A stretch of 64,000 bases of DNA from Thalassia testudinum (GCA_037157565.1 JAZHRO010000073.1:22272501-22336500); one strand, 5' to 3'. Counted from the first letter of the stretch, positions 42,738 through 54,608 are shown. Numbers and translations are program-made. Notes: a model not told the origin generated them from the sequence alone.

Positions 42738-43452
42738 CGGAGGATCTCACTTCACTCACTCTCATTTCTATCAACTCTTATCCAAATACAGGGTTATTCA
42801 TAAAGTCTCTACTCCTTACTACCCCCAAACTAATGCTTAAGCTGAAGTATCGAACCGAGAAATTAAAAACATTCTTCAAAAAATGATTTGTCCCAATAGG
42901 AAAGATTGATCCAACAAGCTGGATGATGCTTTATGGGCCTATCAAACCGCTTTCAAAACTCCAATTGACATGTCACCTTTTTGTCTCATCTATGGCAAGG
43001 CATGTCATCTGCTGGTCAAACTTGAACATAGGGCTTTTTAGGAGATTACACAATTTAATTTAGATTTAACTGAAGTTGGCAAACACCATAAATTGCAATT
43101 ATCTGAACTGGAAGAAATTCATAATTTTGCTTATGGAAATGCACATATTTACAAAGATTGAACTAAACTCTTTCATGGTAAATATATTGTTCAAAAAGCT
43201 TTTGAACCAAATCAGCGTGTTTGACTTTTTGATGCTAGATTGCAAATTTTTCCAGGAAAGTTAAAATCTAAATGGATCAGTCCTTCCATTGTCCTTAAAA
43301 CTTATTTGTATGGAGTCGTTGATATTTTTGATCCAAAAATAAATATTCCCTTACAAGTCAACCATCAAAGAGGAAAGCCCTATCTTGATAATTCTCCAAA
43401 TCAACCTTCTGATTCTATTGATTTACATGACTCACCCAACAATGATCATTGA
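42738..43452 (+). pseudogene. E0 integrase, C-terminal part
   Basis: This resumes the integrase broken at 4039, in register, beginning with the GSHFT motif after the second catalytic Asp. YPQTNA..AEVSNREIKNILQKM with the catalytic Glu is at about 42820-42890, then [42 protein letters not shown] and IFPGKLKSKWISPS. The frame ends NSPNQPSDSIDLHDSPNNDH at 43452. Stops near 42908, 43038, 43160 and 43223 mostly replace Trp. It lies on the far side of 38.7 kb of inserted DNA. Confidence 0.87.
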
Positions 43453-43607
43453 TGAGCTTCATGTTTGGATAAAAGGCATAAAAGACAACATTGGATGGGA
43501 GGTAACACATCGTCTTTCCAACTTTCCTTTTTCATTTCTTTCTTAGGTTTTGACTGTCCTGACTTTGACCCCTTCTCACTCAGGTGATACCTTTTTACCT
43601 TCCTTAT

Positions 43608-43644
43608 GCATGAGGACATTGCATATCTTTAGCATGGGGGGGTT
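43608..43644 (+). other. E0 pol-proximal second polypurine tract
   Basis: ATGAGGACAT (43611-43620) is followed by TTTAGCATGGGGGGG, 160 bases after the end of pol. The arrangement is as in E2, E3, E4 and E6. Confidence 0.7.
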
Positions 43645-44136
43645 GTTTTAATTTTTGTCGGTCTTCTTAGGATTTTCAGAACCCAAAAAATTCAAAATTT
43701 CTTCCTTTTTGTTTGCATTTTTCATAAATATCACATATATTCAAAAAAACTTTTTGATGAATTTCAAAAACATGGGACCAGGGTTGTGATTTTTCAAACA
43801 AGGTACACATGGAATTTAATCTTTAACAAAACTTAAGGATGAATCCAAGGATCCTTTGATTAGACTTTTTAGGTCTAAAAACTTAGATTTGATCAGCGTA
43901 TCTCCTAAAAAATTCCTCCTCACCCCTTGAACCGATCGTCCTTGATTTTGTTTAGTGGTTGGAATAGTACTTGACTTTGTTCTCGATCCAGAAATTTGAA
44001 TTTCTTTTGAAACTCAAGAGTCAAAATTTCACACACACAAGCCAACAAAAAGCAAAAGACCCAAAAACACATAAATAAATAATTTCCCATGTTCAACATA
44101 GAGTGAAACCTAAAGTAGTTTTGATTGGATGAGTCC
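43645..44136 (+). mobile_element. E0 3' noncoding region, first part
   Basis: This AT-rich stretch holds no gene I can see. It contains AAACATGGGACCAGGG and a run of ACACAC near 44030. It ends in AGTCC (44132-44136), the left target-site copy of LTR3. Confidence 0.65.
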
Positions 44137-46927
44137 AGGGAGCGAAATCGGGTTTGTAAATATTGCATTGCAGTATAGTTGAAATCTCTTCGAAAAACAA
44201 ATGAAATTTAATTACTCGAAAAACTATGAATCTGAGGTCGAACACAAGGAGCAAATTGGGATTTTAAAACCTAAGAGCACAACTTCAATTTGATAAAATG
44301 TGATGTTTAATCAAATTATGAAGCAATAGAAATCGTTTCAATGTATATAGAAGCTCAAAAATATGAATAGAGATGTAAAAATCAGATGCTTCTAGCTTTG
44401 GGATTTCTCTTCTTCTTCTTTTGCTTCCTCTGCTTCTGATGTTGGCTTCTTTCTCTTCTTTGGCTTTGCTTGAGCTCTCTTCTTCCTTCCTTCTTTCTCT
44501 GACTTCTCCTTCCTCTTTCTCTGACTTCAGCCGAGCCTTCTCCTTCCTTTGCTTGAGCTTTCTTCTTCTTCTTTCTTTCCTCTGATGTCTTCTTTCTTTC
44601 TTCTTTACTCTTCTTTCTCTGACTTCTCCTGCCTTCTTCGCAACAGTGCCTTCTCCTTCCTTAGCCTTTTTCCTTATATTCCTCTGCGGCTCCTTCTCTT
44701 CAGCTTCTTCAGCCTTTAGCTTTCCTTAGCTTCTCCTTCAGGGCCCTCTTCCTTCTTCAACTTCCTCTTTCTTCTTCCTTTCCCTGCAGGAAAGTGCAAA
44801 ACCTACCCCTACTCTCCCCCGCGAACTCTCTCTCTTTTCTCTCTTAGGCTTGCTCTCCCAGAGCCTTTCTCGGGTATACGGGTCGGGTTAGCGCACCCAA
44901 GACTAGGCACACTGGAGTGGGTGATGCACGAGGAGTGCACGGTAATCGGGTCAGGTTGCTAGGTCTGTGTAGTGTAGGCACGGACAAGGCGAGAGTAGGT
45001 GAGAGGGACCTCACCCCGTGTTAGGAGGCGATAAGCCCCTGACATAGTTACAATTTATTCTACGCAGCCCGCTCCAAAATGGCTGAGGTGGGACTAAAAG
45101 TCCCACCTGCTTCTCGCGCACACTCGCAAGTGTCTTGCTTGATTGCAGCGACTGCAGTGCCCTCTTAAAGCCAATAACTGGCTGAATGTGTGCATGATAC
45201 CAATCCGCGTCGCTTGGGACCTGGGGCCTGGAGCGAGGCTTCCTGGAGTGAGGGTTGCGAGCTGCTTCAAGCTTGCTCCAATGGTGGCTGCGGTCCAAAC
45301 CTGTACTCAAGTCAAACGGCCTTATGGCCTCATTAAATCACACAGGGGGCTTCACCGTGGCATGGGGAAGGTGTCTTGGTGGGTGGCGTGGTGCGAGGCG
45401 GCTTGGGCGTGCGTGCCTAGGTCGCCCTGTGGTCGTGGTGATGGTTTTGATCGGGGGAAGAATGTGGAACGTGTGGCGGTCGATGGAGAGGGGGAGAATG
45501 ATCAGTGGAAAGTGGCGGAGCTTTTGAGGGGTTTGGCGAGGTGGATGGGTGCGTGGAGTGATGGAGGGCACCTTGCCGGTGGTTTGCCGGAGGTGGAGAC
45601 GATGGTGGTGGTTTGTGGTTGTTGAGGGGTGCTTTGGGAAATAAAGAGGGGGAGAATAAAGAGTAGAGGGGAAGATATCTAACCTAGTTTAAGGATGAAG
45701 GGAGAGAGGATGGCGGTCGGCTCGTACCTACCGCCACCGGAGACGAAGATCCAGTAGGAGGGTGACGACGACGACGAAGAGGATGTAGGCGCATACGCAG
45801 GTATAGTGCGATGTGGACGAAGGAGGCAGAGATGACTCGGCCACTGGTATTGTGGCAGAGAGAAGAGAAGAGGAGGAATAGGTCGCCAGAGCTCGCTGGG
45901 TGTTTGGCCGGAGGAGGGAAGAAATTGGAGGGTTGTCTCTGGCCAAACCAAGCAGAGGATGGATGGGAGAACTTGGGATGTCTTTTATAGTCGCAGGTAG
46001 AGGGCCTTGTGCTTGGAAGGCAAGCTTCCAAGCATGGGCATCCTCGCCGGACATGGAAGGTGAGAGATACCCAAATCTCTCATGCATTCGCATGAGAGAT
46101 TGGGTAGGAATCAGGGTGCCTAATTGGATTCACATGGTCGGGAATTCCTTAGAGAATCTCCCTTTCAAATTTGAAAGGGATTCTTTGAGGAATCAAGGAG
46201 ATATCCTCCTCGAATCCTTGCCGGAGTAGGACTCCTCCGCTGTAATGGCAGAGGGACCTAATTTCAAAGAATGACGAGGAAGATAGGGGGGTGTCTGCAA
46301 GGTTTTCAAAAGCTAGGGGTCTAAAAGTAATTATGTTGGACTGTTTTGCAAAGTAGGTCAAGGTGAACTCCCCTTAGGTCCAAATTTTGGTACAAACATA
46401 ATTTGAACCCAAGGAATCCAATGGTGAAGTTAGATTTTAGGTTTGACCATGTTTGACTGGACATTTTTCACAAAAAACCCAATTTAGGGTAAATGTTTGA
46501 CTAGGACCCCTATTTAGGTCAAAATAGGTTCTAAAGGACAAATTGAAGGTTTTAAACCCTAGAGGATATTTTTCCATGAATTTTAGATGGTTTAGTTGAA
46601 TTTTATCCTGGCCAGAACCTTGTTGAATTAAGTGGGTCTGTTTTAGGGTTACAAGAAGTCATTTAATTCCCAGACTTCACATTAACCCTTTTCTGATTGA
46701 ACCAACCCACTTTTTATCTTGTTAAGACCAATTGACCTATTTTTAACCCCTGAGAAATCCTGTTGTTGTACTGTAATGGTAAAATTACAGTTTTACCCTT
46801 TGTTTCTTGCTTTTCTTTCAAACTAATTATTCCTTGAGTTAGGCCCTTCACTTGGTTATGTAGGAGCTTTTGTTATCTTTTTTACGTCAAAATGAGCTAG
46901 TTAGGGCTCATGATGGTGTTCCCATCA
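44137..46927 (-). mobile_element. Solo LTR3 (family F2)
   Basis: This LTR of 2791 bases starts on the minus strand at 46927 with TGATGGGAACACCATCATGA, where TGATGG and CCATCA pair. The far end at 44137 has lost the usual TG/CA end, but AGTCC is perfect on both sides (44132-44136 and 46928-46932), and the flanks are the two halves of the E0 3' noncoding region. It shares with LTR2 and E5 the TATA-like TTTTATAG (45983-45990), palindromes near 44997-45017 and 45086-45108, a 400-base CT-rich tract (44395-44790) and the TCTGAGGTCGAACACAAGGA block (44230-44249). Open frames at 45143-46229 are not conserved and are not called genes. Confidence 0.9.
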
Positions 46928-48130
46928 AGTCCCTACCTTGGAGGATAAAACCCTCCTTTGAGGAAGTGATGCCAACATGTTATCCCCTCGGTGCTTGCTC
47001 CATATCTGTATTCCGCATCTATATACGATGCAGATAAGTACACCATGCTGTTTAGGTGTCTCAGATGGTTCTATCCCAAAGTATTTAAGCGAGAGCCTAG
47101 ATTTCCTAGGAGTTCCTCTCATGGTGCCATAAGGTGTTGGGTTGTAGGGCTCCTGGAGGTGTCTTGGATGGTGCTTTTATAGCATCGGGGCAAGAGCCTC
47201 CTCGAGGATCGGTAATGAGGATAAGGATTTCAACACAATTCTGTTAAGTTTAATCTGAGGCTAAGCATGGGGGTGACAATAATTTTGGATGTGATTCACA
47301 ACACCGACACTTAATTTTTCATTGTCACGCAAATTTTGGATCGATTTCTTAGGTCAGGGAGCTTTTTACTATGAAAATAGTAGATGGGATAATTGGAATC
47401 TAATAGGGTGAATTTGTCAAATTCTTGGGAAGATCCCATTTTATGCCAACCTTTGGATCCAAGGATAAATCATGATGTTTTATCTTAAGCAAATCCCGCA
47501 CCTTCCTTACTTTTCAAAATCAACCAAAGTCCAGCAAAAGTGTTTTCCTTAAAAATAAAGAAATTAGTTTTTCCCTAATGTCATTTTGTAAAAATATGGT
47601 AAAGTAGAAAAAGCACACCTATGCAAAAGTTGTAGGGAGAAGCTACTTGGTCGAAAAGATAAACCTAAAGGCAGCACCTTTCCACTGGGTCACCTAGAGT
47701 TTAGGGCTATTTAGAATCCATTACAATCACCTTCCAATGAGTCACACGTACACTAATCGGATTCTTAGTACTTTTGAGTCTTTTGAATCTTGGGTGGATT
47801 TGGTAGCCAAAGGAAAGTTACCTCGAAACCCTAAACAAAAACCAATGAAAAAAATTAGTATGAGAGAAAAGAGAGAAAGAGAGAAGAATTATAAATAAGG
47901 CAAGGATTTGAGGGTCTACATTTTGGTAGACACCTAGGTACTGTTGAGTCTCTGAGGATGAAATCCTAAGTATTAATTCCCTGGGATGGTGATATCTGAA
48001 TATCTGGAAGTTCGATCCTTGATTCAAGATATTTCCAATAAAGTCAAACGAAAAAGAAAAGAAAAAGAAATTAGAAAAGAAAAGAAAAAAATTAGGATTT
48101 AGATAATCATGCATTCATTTGCTAGGGACT
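46928..48130 (+). mobile_element. E0 3' noncoding region, second part
   Basis: It continues E0 after LTR3. A hairpin GGAGG-ATAAAAC-CCTCC (46940-46956) is followed by GCCAACATGTTATCCCCTCG (46971-46990) and GTGCTTGCTCC, both shared with E4 and partly E5. A third purine tract, GAGGCTAAGCATGGGGGTGA, lies at 47257-47276. The TTTGGATCC..AAATCCCGCACCTT..CAACCAAAGTCC stretch (47453-47533) matches E4 reversed. No coding region is seen. Confidence 0.65.
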
Positions 48131-48152
48131 AGCAAAATTTAGGTATGGGGGT
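48131..48152 (+). other. E0 polypurine tract before 3' LTR
   Basis: AGCAAAATTTAGGTATGGGGG then TA is followed by TGACTGC, the likely start of the E0 3' LTR, of which only about 13 bases are seen before copia-like sequence begins. Confidence 0.75.
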
Positions 48153-48165
48153 ATGACTGCTAGGG

Positions 48166-48638
48166 ACTGTTCATAAGTACTGGTACATGCAAGGCACAGG
48201 TTTGAGTTCTAAACTCAAACTGTGAACAAGCACCGGTACCCATCATGAGTACTAGTACATGGTACTTACAGTTTGTGGCTTATATTCTAGCCTGAACCTT
48301 ACAAGTACCGGTACCCATCATGAGTACTGGTACATGTAGGTTACAGTGACCACTTTATTTGAAACATATGAGTAACAAGTACTGGTACTTAAGATGAGTA
48401 CCAGTACCGGTTGCCTAGTTGGTGCTCAACTGAGAGCTTGGAGTACCGGTACCTATGATGAGTATCAGTACCCAGTCTCTTTTGTATTGGTTGCTACTAG
48501 ACTGTGAGCAGCTAGTACCGGTACTATAACTTTATTACCGTACCAACTACCTGTTAAGCCATATTTGAATGACTGATTTGTTTTAAAAGTGATTTAGAAC
48601 ACACTTAATTAGAACCTAATGGCTATGGAGCATAGGGG
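48166..48638 (+). mobile_element. Probable Ty1/copia LTR, first segment, with GTACCGGTAC repeats
   Basis: The segment starts TGTTCATAAGTACTGG and is unlike the gypsy LTRs. It carries about eleven copies of a palindromic (A)GTACCGGTAC-type motif, often as AGTACCGGTACCCATCATGA followed by GTACTGGTAC (48175-48545). The second half after LTR7 ends in CTATTCAACCCCCTTCTAGTG-like sequence, which is usual for copia LTR ends. The start is inferred; GGGAC before it is not repeated after the far end, so no TSD was found. Confidence 0.55.
48175..48545 (+). repeat. Interspersed GTACCGGTAC palindromes
   Basis: Copies or near copies lie at about 48178, 48227, 48247, 48303, 48324, 48377, 48396, 48442, 48461, 48512 and 48536. 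Most are flanked by ATGAGTACTGGTACATG or GTACCCATCATGAG, so the unit is about 33 bases but the spacing is irregular. Substitutions are mostly C/T, giving GTACTGGTAC or GTACTAGTAC. Confidence 0.8.
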
Positions 48639-50917
48639 TGATTGCGCAGCAATCATAGGATTTAAATGACTTGAATTAAGTTAGAACTTAGCATAATTGT
48701 AGTGTAATCCATGCATAAACAACATGCATTGCATCTTCCTGTTTTATTTAAACATGCATCAAATAATGTTATAATGTACTAATTAATGCATTATTTGGAT
48801 TGTAGGCAATGAGAAGCTCATAAGAAGGCTTGCAGCTGGATCTGAAGTTGGGAAGAAGCCAGAGCTACAACAGAGCTGGAGTGGAAGTTTGGAATAAAGT
48901 TGTAGATAAGAAGTGTAGAAAAGGTATATTGCATTACTAAGTGGAATTTTAATGCTTAGATTAAATTATAAAGAACATTAGGACATCCCTGCACTTATCC
49001 GTAGCATTAGAACAACCCTATCCCTATCCTTAGTGTCTAGAATAACCCTATCCATGTCCCTATCCCTAAGCCACCTCCCTATTAGGCTAATTTAGTTGAA
49101 AAACCAAAACATGGATAGTGTTATCCATGCCCTTATCCATATTATCCCAACTCTTATCCTCCTTCCGGGATACCCTTATCCCTAAACCTCAATTTCTCCA
49201 CTTCAGCCAAAACTTGGATAACACTATCTAGATTCCCACTAACCACTATCCCTATACCCAACCCTTTTATCCCTAACCCAATTCCCACCTTAGAATCCCA
49301 TTTAGATCCCTTGATATCCCAATTAGCTCAAGCAGAGGTAATTGGGTCAGCCTTGTTCTAATTAGGTCAAGATGTAACTGATTAGGCTAACCCCAATCTA
49401 ATTAGGCTCAGACTAGTCTAATTAGACTCAGCCCCAAACTGAATTACCTAGCCTACATCCAATTGGTTGCATTCCTACTTGATTAGGTGCATCTAAATCT
49501 AATTGGGCCTACCCAGGATCCAATTGATCCATCTGTACCTATTCAAGTCTAATTAGGCTCAGGAGAACCTAATTAGGGTTGGACCTGAATTTGATTGATT
49601 CAAATCAACCCAAGCAAGTCCAATTGGATCTACTTAGTCCAATTGGCTAACCCAAGACCTTCCTAAGAACCTAATTAGGTTCTCACTAAACCCAATTAAA
49701 CTTGGCCAAGTTTAATCGATCAACCATCTAGTAATAGGTTACAGTTAAACCTATTTTTAGACACCTACATAGGACCAACCTAGACCTACTTAGAAGTGGA
49801 TCAAGTGGTCCACTTGACCACCTACCCACAGCTACACTTAGCCACACATTCATGCACACACACACACACACCCACACACACACTTTCACACACCATCTAG
49901 AGTCTTTTCTAGATTGCACCACCTTTGGTTGCCAAAAATGGCAACCAAGGGAGTCCACTCTTAGATCCACAAAATGTGGATCTAAGAAGACCACCTCCTC
50001 TCCCATCTTGACATCAAGATGGAGGTTCTTCTAGAGAACTCCATAGTTCTCTAGAGAGCCAAGCCAAGGGTCTATTAAAGACCCCTTGGATGGCCACAAG
50101 CCCCCCATCTAGCCTTAGCTCCATCCCATGTGCACCTCCATCTCCATGAGTTCCATCACCTCCACCATTTCCACCTCATGTCCAAGGCTAGAGAAGCTCT
50201 CCACCACCTCTCAAGAGGCCAACCTACACACCATTGGCCGTCCCTCTCTTCCCTCTTACCACCTCAAGCCACACAGGCCATTGGAGACCACCTCCAATGC
50301 CCTAGTTTCTCTTAGTAGATAAGTTGTTCTTCCTAGTTTAATTCTACATTAATTTACTACTTAGTAGTGTAGTAATCTCCTGCCTGCAAGATGCATGCAT
50401 CCATATTCTGTTAGCTAGAACTCCTGATTTAATCTTTCATGTACAAGCATGTCTCTAGAACCAATTGTAATGATGACCATTCTTGAGAAAATAAAATCAA
50501 TACTTTCATGATATTTGTTTCTCTATTAGTTGCTTGCTTTATATTCCTATCATATTGCAACTAAAATGTCTGTCCTCGAAGATATAAACGAATTAGCGAT
50601 CGATATGTTTTTCGCTAGCCATCATCGTATTGTCAAAGTCGTGCACACACCAACTCACATCTTTACATTCATGATCTATTTGATGCACACACACATTTTC
50701 TACGTAAGTAAAGCGACTGACGCATCTTTAACTCACACCGTAGAGATTGGGGTACAGTTTTAAGCAAGTAAGGAAATCAAAATCAAGTTTGCTTTTCTAA
50801 ATGCCTCCCTAAGATCAATCGGGACTCACATCTCATTAACTTAATTTTTGTTGAGTCGTATTTTACAACTATACTACGATGCTATTTAAATAAAATACGC
50901 TATCTACAACCCCAACA
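48639..50917 (+). mobile_element. Solo LTR7 (family F1)
   Basis: This LTR of 2279 bases starts TGATTGCGCAGCAATCA (perfect 7-bp stem) and ends ..ACAACCCCAACA. It follows AGGGG (48634-48638) and is followed by AAGGG, or AGGGG if one base is skipped (50919-50923), so the TSD is near-perfect. No primer-binding site follows, so it is a solo LTR. It shares with E1 the GGATAGTGTTATCCATG palindromic phrase (49116-49132), then a run of AATTAGGTT(C)/AATTGG phrases (49310-49700), a CA repeat (49855-49885), and ATGCCTCCCTAAGATCAATC (50801-50820). Confidence 0.9.
49855..49885 (+). repeat. CA microsatellite in LTR7
   Basis: This is a run of CA repeats broken by CC. The E1 and E2 LTRs have only short CACACACATCC forms here. 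Confidence 0.9.
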
Positions 50918-51486
50918 AAGGGGGTGTATTCTAGCCTATAAAATGACCCCTTTGGGTCCTTTTCTCAAGACACAACATCACTCCTCTCTTCCTTGCTTCA
51001 AAATTCTAATTTATACTATTCTTCTAAGCAAGGTGCTGGACTTGTGGCCTAGTAACTGCAAGGAAATATTCTGAGGTTGCAACAAGTCTTCAGGCGTTTA
51101 GTTTTCATTCTTACTATTTTCTCATGTGTCGATTTGTTCCTTAGTTTTCATTGGTAATATTTTTAAAGTTATATATTGTTCAGAGACTTAGGATTCAAGT
51201 TGTAAGCCATGTACTTTTGCTTACAGCTATACTTTTTTTTGTCCCTATTATCTTGTAATTGGATTTAGGTAACCCATTAATTACCTCTTGTTATAGTGAT
51301 TTGATTCCCTTTGAGTTGAGGAAATCAGGTTAAAAATCTTAAGTTGGGAGACTTAGGTAGTGGAATACTCAAGTAAGAGGAACCATGATATATTTGGTGT
51401 CAATTTGTGGTTTGAATTATTTTATTTAAATTTTTTTATCACACTATTCAACCCCCTTCTAGTGTGCTTGTGTTCTCAGATCCTAC
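50918..51486 (+). mobile_element. Probable Ty1/copia LTR, second segment
   Basis: This holds GCCTATAAAATGACCCC (TATA-like, 50936-50952) and a GCAAGGTGCTGGACTTGTGG stretch, and ends TTTTATCACACTATTCAACC then CCCTTCTAGTGTGCTTG and ..GATCCTACA at 51486. The C-run followed by CTAGTG near the 3' end is typical of plant copia LTRs. The total copia LTR is about 1.04 kb without LTR7. Neither a primer-binding site nor a TSD is seen. Confidence 0.55.
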
Positions 51487-53040
51487 ATCCTCTCCTCCTC
51501 CATCCTCTTTAGGTGGTCGGTGGCCAAGAGTGCCCCAACCAGTCACCACCTTGAGGTGGTGCAAGGCTTTCAAGGCCAAGGCACACCAGCAGCCCCACAT
51601 GGCCAACGATTGCTAAGCACCCTTGGCATGGGGATTTCTCTTCATCTTCTTTTTCTTGTTCCTGTAGTGTAGATTTTAATTTCATTGTAATCTAGTTAGT
51701 TTGTTTACTTTTCATTGTAAGCTAATTCCATTTTCTTTCCATTTTCTTCTAGTGTTTATATTGTTCTTCCTGTTCTTTTGTTCTTACCTTGTTGGTTGCG
51801 TACACACACACTCAGCAAACAATACCACCTCACTAGCATCAACCATGAACACACTACATGACCACCACCTTTCCACCCCTCTCCTTCCGTGACCACCAGT
51901 TGCAACCATCAACTACCCACACACCACCTCCCTCATTCTCTCCTTCTCTTGCTTCTCTTCGCCTCCACAGAACACTATCGCCACCCTTCCCCTGTTCCTC
52001 CCCTGTTTCAGTTTTTTCTTTTGTTTCACTTGCTGTAGTTCCACCAAATGCACACCTCACTGCCAGCCATCACCACAGTCGTCAACCACGAACACCTTTT
52101 AACCACCACCCTTCATTAGCCACCCTCTCCTCCTTATTGTCTCAACATACGGTCACAGCACTAGCAACCCATCACCAGCGTCGGTCACTACCTTCACTCC
52201 ACCACTTGGCACTGACCAGCTACAACACACCCCACCACAACCACCTGAACCGACCACTAGCTGCAACATCTACACCACCCCCATCATGCTCTCCCTCTCT
52301 TCCCTCCTTTCTTCACCACAACCATTCACCATCGTTCCCCTATTTCTCCTCTGTTTCATTTTTTTCTTTTTTCTTTTTACATGGCATCCACTACCCAAGA
52401 CTTCATCAACATCCAGCCATTGACCATCTCCTTCTCCCAATGCCAAAACACACACGCCTAGACCTTCATCCATCCTCCCCCACACGTTCATAGCCACCAT
52501 TGCACTCCCATAGACACATGGCCACTCACCACTAGTAACACAACTCACACAAATACACACACACCATCCCCCATCCTTCCATGCTTTCTTTATTTTTAAT
52601 CTTTGTATAAGTGGCTTAGACCACATGCTTTTGTAATAAATATTTCAATTCCAATGTTGTCACTTCATGTAGTGCAGTTTGACATTTGCAAGCAATAAAG
52701 ATTGATTTCCATTTTTTTGTTCTTATTGTGCTATTTCTTTCCTTATTAACAAAAGACTAAAAAATAAGAGCAAATTAAGAAAAGGGAAAAAAACTGTTAG
52801 TATAGCTAGTGTTAGTTTCATTTTTGTAATCAAACAAAAAGACCACACAAAAAATTACAAATGCTACGAAGACCAAAAATAAAATAATCGTTAAGCGGAT
52901 TTCAAGTGAAAATTTTGCCTCCCTGAGGATTCGATCAGGACTCACGAAACCAAAACCCAATTAAAAATCTGATTCGTGGTCTCGTTATAAGTTTATTTTG
53001 ATTTACAACTTTACGTGAGTTTTCAAACTACGACGATGAA
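51487..53040 (+). mobile_element. 3' part of a gypsy LTR, possibly that of E0
   Basis: This stretch resembles the downstream part of an F1-like LTR: CCACCTTGAGGTGGTGC, ATTTCATTGTAATCTAGTTAG, a C/A-rich CCACC zone (51820-52560), a T-rich region, and GCCTCCCTGAGGATTCGATC (52918-52937) followed by AGGACTCACG about 100 bases from its end. It could be the remainder of the E0 3' LTR after loss of its U3. The end near 53040 lacks a clear CA and is followed by transposase-like sequence. The open frame at 51858-52493 is low-complexity and not called a gene. Confidence 0.5.
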
Positions 53041-53229
53041 TTAACGAGATAAAATTCGTGTATAGCTTCTGTAATCATCATTGATGAAGTCCATGAAGTT
53101 GTTTTGAGCTTCTTTTGAGTCGTGATGCTGAATTGGAGACCAATAGAAGGTCTTGCCTGAATTGCAAATTGAAGAAGTTATCATTGCTGTTGCTGTGCTC
53201 AAGAAGAGAGCAAGGACTATTAGTTCCAC
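53041..53229 (-). pseudogene. PIF/Harbinger-type transposase N-terminus, fragment (tentative)
   Basis: A 62-codon minus-strand frame starts MELIVLALFLSTATAMITSS and goes on ICNSGKTFYWSPIQHHDSKE, then NNFMDFINDDYRSYTRI. Plant HARBI1/ALP1-like transposases commonly begin with a hydrophobic stretch followed by F-W-V-H-P-I-x-x-(x)-R..G.F..L..EL..D...F..YFRM, and this frame fits that layout (FYWSPI, F.DF..DDY..YTRI). The rest of the protein, including the DDE core, should lie below 53041 but is replaced by LTR sequence. The match is by memory of the family and is modest. Confidence 0.45.
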
Positions 53230-54608
53230 ATCAGCGAGCGTAAATTATTTGATGCGGTATATAAGAAATTGCACCTAAAGGTTGTTCGCCTAATCGGGGG
53301 TGGGCTCCCTTAGAGCATGCATATTTCCTGATCTCTTGAGCATACTATAGACCATTTGATTCATTCGCCTAGAGAGGGGTGGCCTGCAGGAGATTAAATG
53401 TGGTGCTGACACTTGGTTGTCGATTCAGTAATTCAGGCTGTAGATTTGGCCCGTGTTAGCCAAATTTTTTTATAATTGAGGAGGTTTGTGTGCTTTGTGA
53501 TGGTTAACACTTACCTGTGAGAAGAAATAAATGATATTTGTGCTATGAAGGGCTTGTGATTGGTAATAATCAAAGGATCAACCTTGTTAGTATAAACAAA
53601 CATTTTTTGCAATTGAGATGTAATTTCTAATTTTTCATGTATTGCATTCATTTGGAATTAATTGCCATGTTTAGTGATTAATTTTATGTAGTTGATTCAT
53701 GTGCTTAATGAATACTTAAGTAATTAACCTAGTAATAACTTAAGTATTATAATTAGTCTAAGTAGATTATATAACATAATTAGTTTATTGTAATCTAAGT
53801 CAACTAATTAAACATAGCCTAAGTTAAGTATTTCTATCCATAGAGAGTCAAGTTACGTTACAAAAGTTAAGTAGTGTATTAAGTTATATGTTTATTATCT
53901 AAGTTAGGTCTATGTTAAAGTAGTTAAGTTAAGTAGTAACTATTTATAAGTAATATTGTAATATAATTTAATATTAGTTAAGTTAATAAGTTAAGTAGTA
54001 ATTTAGAGTTAGTAATAATTAAACTAGTTTAGTAAGTTAATAGTACATACTGTACATTATAACTTAGGTATATAACTTATATATATTATATGTTAAGAAG
54101 TAAGCATAACTTATTAAGTAGAAATCTAAGTTTAAATAACTTAATTAAGAAAACACAAAAATTATTCAAGAGAATAAATGATGAATTAAGTTCACTAAGC
54201 CTCCCAGGGAGTGAATGACCTCGACTCAATCCAATATAAATTTATAAAATATGTTAGTTCTCTTGCTCTCTATACTACAACACAACGACAATTTTTTATA
54301 AATGCATGAAAACTTTAACATCAATGTTGCACTTCGATTGTGTCCTTCATTATGAGTTGATGTGCTATGTATCAGTACTTGATTGATGTTATTTGTTAGA
54401 TAATAGCTATGACTGATAGGTGATTTCTCTTACCAACAATCTCTATTTCTATTAAATGTAGTTTAGAATGGGGAATATGTAGTTTGATGGTTGTTACAAC
54501 CTTATTTCATCTATGGAGTGTTGTACTCTGTAACGAGTACCACCATAACTTTAGATAGACATGTTTATAATTGCTGATTTACCTGAATGGATTGCCTAAT
54601 TTGCTTCC
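53230..54608. other. AT-rich noncoding stretch between transposase-like and GRF-like remains
   Basis: No gene is seen. From 53640 to 54180 the sequence is very AT-rich and made of loose repeats of TTAAGTTA, AAGTTAAGTAGTAA and TAATTAG. Around 54200-54245 a GCCTCCCAGGGAGTGAATGACCTCGACTC phrase recalls the LTR-end block, so part of this stretch may be old LTR sequence. Confidence 0.5.

Noticed and set aside
43645..44136. Env-like gene after pol in E0
   Set aside because: No open frame of useful length, signal peptide or transmembrane pattern in the region between pol and the 3' LTR of any element here.
45143..46229. Several open frames of 90-160 codons, some overlapping, in LTR3
   Set aside because: GC-rich LTR sequence with frames open on both strands and no conserved protein between LTR3, LTR2 and E5.
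48175..48545. Palindrome array considered as a CRISPR array
   Set aside because: Repeats are short palindromes with irregular spacing inside a plant LTR; no cas genes or prokaryotic context.
51858..52493. 211-codon frame rich in Pro, Ser, Thr and His
   Set aside because: Comes from a CCACC-rich LTR stretch. The composition explains the open frame and no motif is seen.
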